A DNA stretch of 64,000 nucleotides, taken from contig NZ_JBLTWO010000001.1 of the NCBI RefSeq assembly GCF_049889055.1, forward strand, positions 62,001 to 126,000. The letters run 5' to 3'. A program made the position numbers and the translations under genes. The stretch comes from Rhizorhabdus sp049889055. Its GTDB lineage: Bacteria; Pseudomonadota; Alphaproteobacteria; Sphingomonadales; Sphingomonadaceae. Each line of letters opens with the position of its first letter. The first letter of the stretch is position 1. The notes beneath the pieces were generated by a model, which was not told the origin of the DNA, searched no databases, and worked only from the letters and a program-made list of their open reading frames with translations. This document shows, one piece after another, positions 63,195 to 64,000 of the stretch.

Positions 63195-63817
63195 CGCAGC
63201 ATTCCCATGAGATAGACGAAGGTGAAGACGCCGATCCAGATGACGTCGAGGAAGTGCCAGAACAGGCTGAGGCACATCAGGCGGCGCTGGTTCGCCTGGA
63301 TCAGGCCATAGCGCGACACCTGCACCATCAGCGTGACCAGCCAGATCGTACCGAAGGTGACGTGCAATCCATGCGTGCCGACCAGGGTGAAGAAGGCCGA
63401 CAGGAAGGCGCTGCGCTGGGGCGTCGCCCCGATATGGATCAGGTGGTGGAACTCATAGAGCTCTATGCCGAGGAAGACCGCGCCGAACAGCCCGGTCACC
63501 GCCAGCCAGCCGAGCACCGCCTGCTTTGCGCCGCGTTGCATCGCCAGCATCGCGAAGCCATAGGTGATCGACGAGAAGAGCAGCATCGCGGTGTTCACCG
63601 CGACCAGCGGCAGATCGAACAGGTCTTTCGGGCCGGGGCCGGCCGCAAGATTGCCCCCGAGCACCGCATAGCAGGCGAACAGGATCGCGAAGATGAGGCA
63701 GTCGCTCATCAGGTAGATCCAGAAGCCCAGCATCGTGCTGTGGCCCTCGGGATGCGCATGCTCGTCGAGGTCGTAGAAGGACAGCGCTCCGGCGGAGGTC
63801 ATGGCCTGGTTCTGCAT
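63191..63817 (-). CDS. cyoC: cytochrome o ubiquinol oxidase subunit III
   Basis: This is a 208-residue subunit with five helices. Motifs LGFWIYLMSDCLIFAILFACY, GIELYEFHHLI and FTLVGTHGLHVTFGTIWL are typical of heme-copper oxidase subunit III of the quinol branch. It starts 2 nt after the cyoB stop and overlaps cyoD. Confidence 0.95.
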   Translation of the reverse strand: MQNQAMTSAGALSFYDLDEHAHPEGHSTMLGFWIYLMSDCLIFAILFACYAVLGGNLAAGPGPKDLFDLPLVAVNTAMLLFSSITYGFAMLAMQRGAKQAVLGWLAVTGLFGAVFLGIELYEFHHLIHIGATPQRSAFLSAFFTLVGTHGLHVTFGTIWLVTLMVQVSRYGLIQANQRRLMCLSLFWHFLDVIWIGVFTFVYLMGMLR

Positions 63818-63819
63818 GG

Positions 63820-64000
63820 TCACGCTCCCTGCGCGGCGAGCTGGCGCGTCCGCACCGCTTCGGCCGCCTCGACGGTCTCGACCGGAATGTAGAAGTCGCG
63901 CCGGTAGTTGAAGGTATGGACGATCGCGACCGTCAGCAGCGCGGCGAAGCTCAGCCCCGCGAGCCACCACATATACCAGATCAGGGCGAAGCCGCAGACC
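63820..64000 (-). CDS. cyoB: cytochrome o ubiquinol oxidase subunit I, C-terminal fragment
   Basis: The minus-strand frame that enters from the right edge (codons from 63999) ends at TGA 63822-63820. Its 59 residues include FALIWYMWWLAGLSFAALL and HTFNYRRDFYIP, the last helix and tail of CyoB. The rest of the gene lies outside the window. Confidence 0.9.
   Translation of the reverse strand, partial: VCGFALIWYMWWLAGLSFAALLTVAIVHTFNYRRDFYIPVETVEAAEAVRTRQLAAQGA

Noticed and set aside
1..64000. tRNA, rRNA, CRISPR, integrase or transposase genes
   Set aside because: None were recognisable on either strand by reading; a dedicated covariance-model or HMM scan could still find small RNA genes.

Overview
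The window is GC-rich alphaproteobacterial DNA, most likely from a member of the Sphingomonadales. The signs are two large TonB-dependent receptors of the sphingomonad type, each with a catabolic cassette, a cyo quinol oxidase operon fused to regBA, a multimodular malic enzyme, a single-chain indolepyruvate ferredoxin oxidoreductase, and an Emr-type efflux operon under a divergent MarR regulator. The genus cannot be fixed from the sequence alone. No rRNA, tRNA, CRISPR array, complete insertion sequence or origin was seen.

Layout. 1-5.5 kb: tail of a hydrolase, an OMF-MFS-HlyD efflux operon with its divergent marR gene, a 35-residue membrane peptide and a small lipoprotein. 5.8-17.3 kb: a catabolic island with hyuA-hyuB, lysR, an NCS1 permease, a TonB receptor, an M14 metallopeptidase and a DapA-family lyase. 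Two of its promoters share a 34-bp bipartite element. 17.3-19.6 kb: maeB. 19.7-29.7 kb: a second island with a TonB receptor, a CDGSH-bicupin fusion, a class V aminotransferase, an NSS symporter, a MarR regulator, a VOC protein and two exported amidohydrolases. A 17-bp AT-rich motif occurs in three of its promoter regions and probably marks a MarR regulon. 29.8-36.9 kb: a DUF6671 protein, a LysR regulator divergent from dabBA (inorganic carbon uptake), and ilvE. 37-41.8 kb: indolepyruvate oxidoreductase with a divergent Lrp regulator, and a TetR regulator.

41.8-50.3 kb: a GH3 glycosidase with different base composition, a frameshifted gene remnant, a DUF2846 protein, a small beta-grasp-like protein ending in Gly-Gly that overlaps a DUF4132 gene, a lipocalin and a third exported amidohydrolase. 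50.4-54.1 kb: a Rieske oxygenase, a CrtI-like FAD oxidoreductase and a LysR gene. 54.2-60.3 kb: a tightly overlapping operon of an HglS-like (DUF1338) dioxygenase, an FAD D-2-hydroxyglutarate-type dehydrogenase, an AstC-like aminotransferase, AstA and AstD. 60.3-64 kb: cyoB(partial)-cyoC-cyoD-SURF1-regB-regA.

The most promising candidates for undescribed biology are three. First, the hglS-D2HGDH-astC-astA-astD operon, which has no astB or astE and would fit an N-succinylated lysine/2-aminoadipate route. Second, the Gly-Gly-ending protein paired with DUF4132. Third, the MarR-controlled island built around the CDGSH-bicupin protein.
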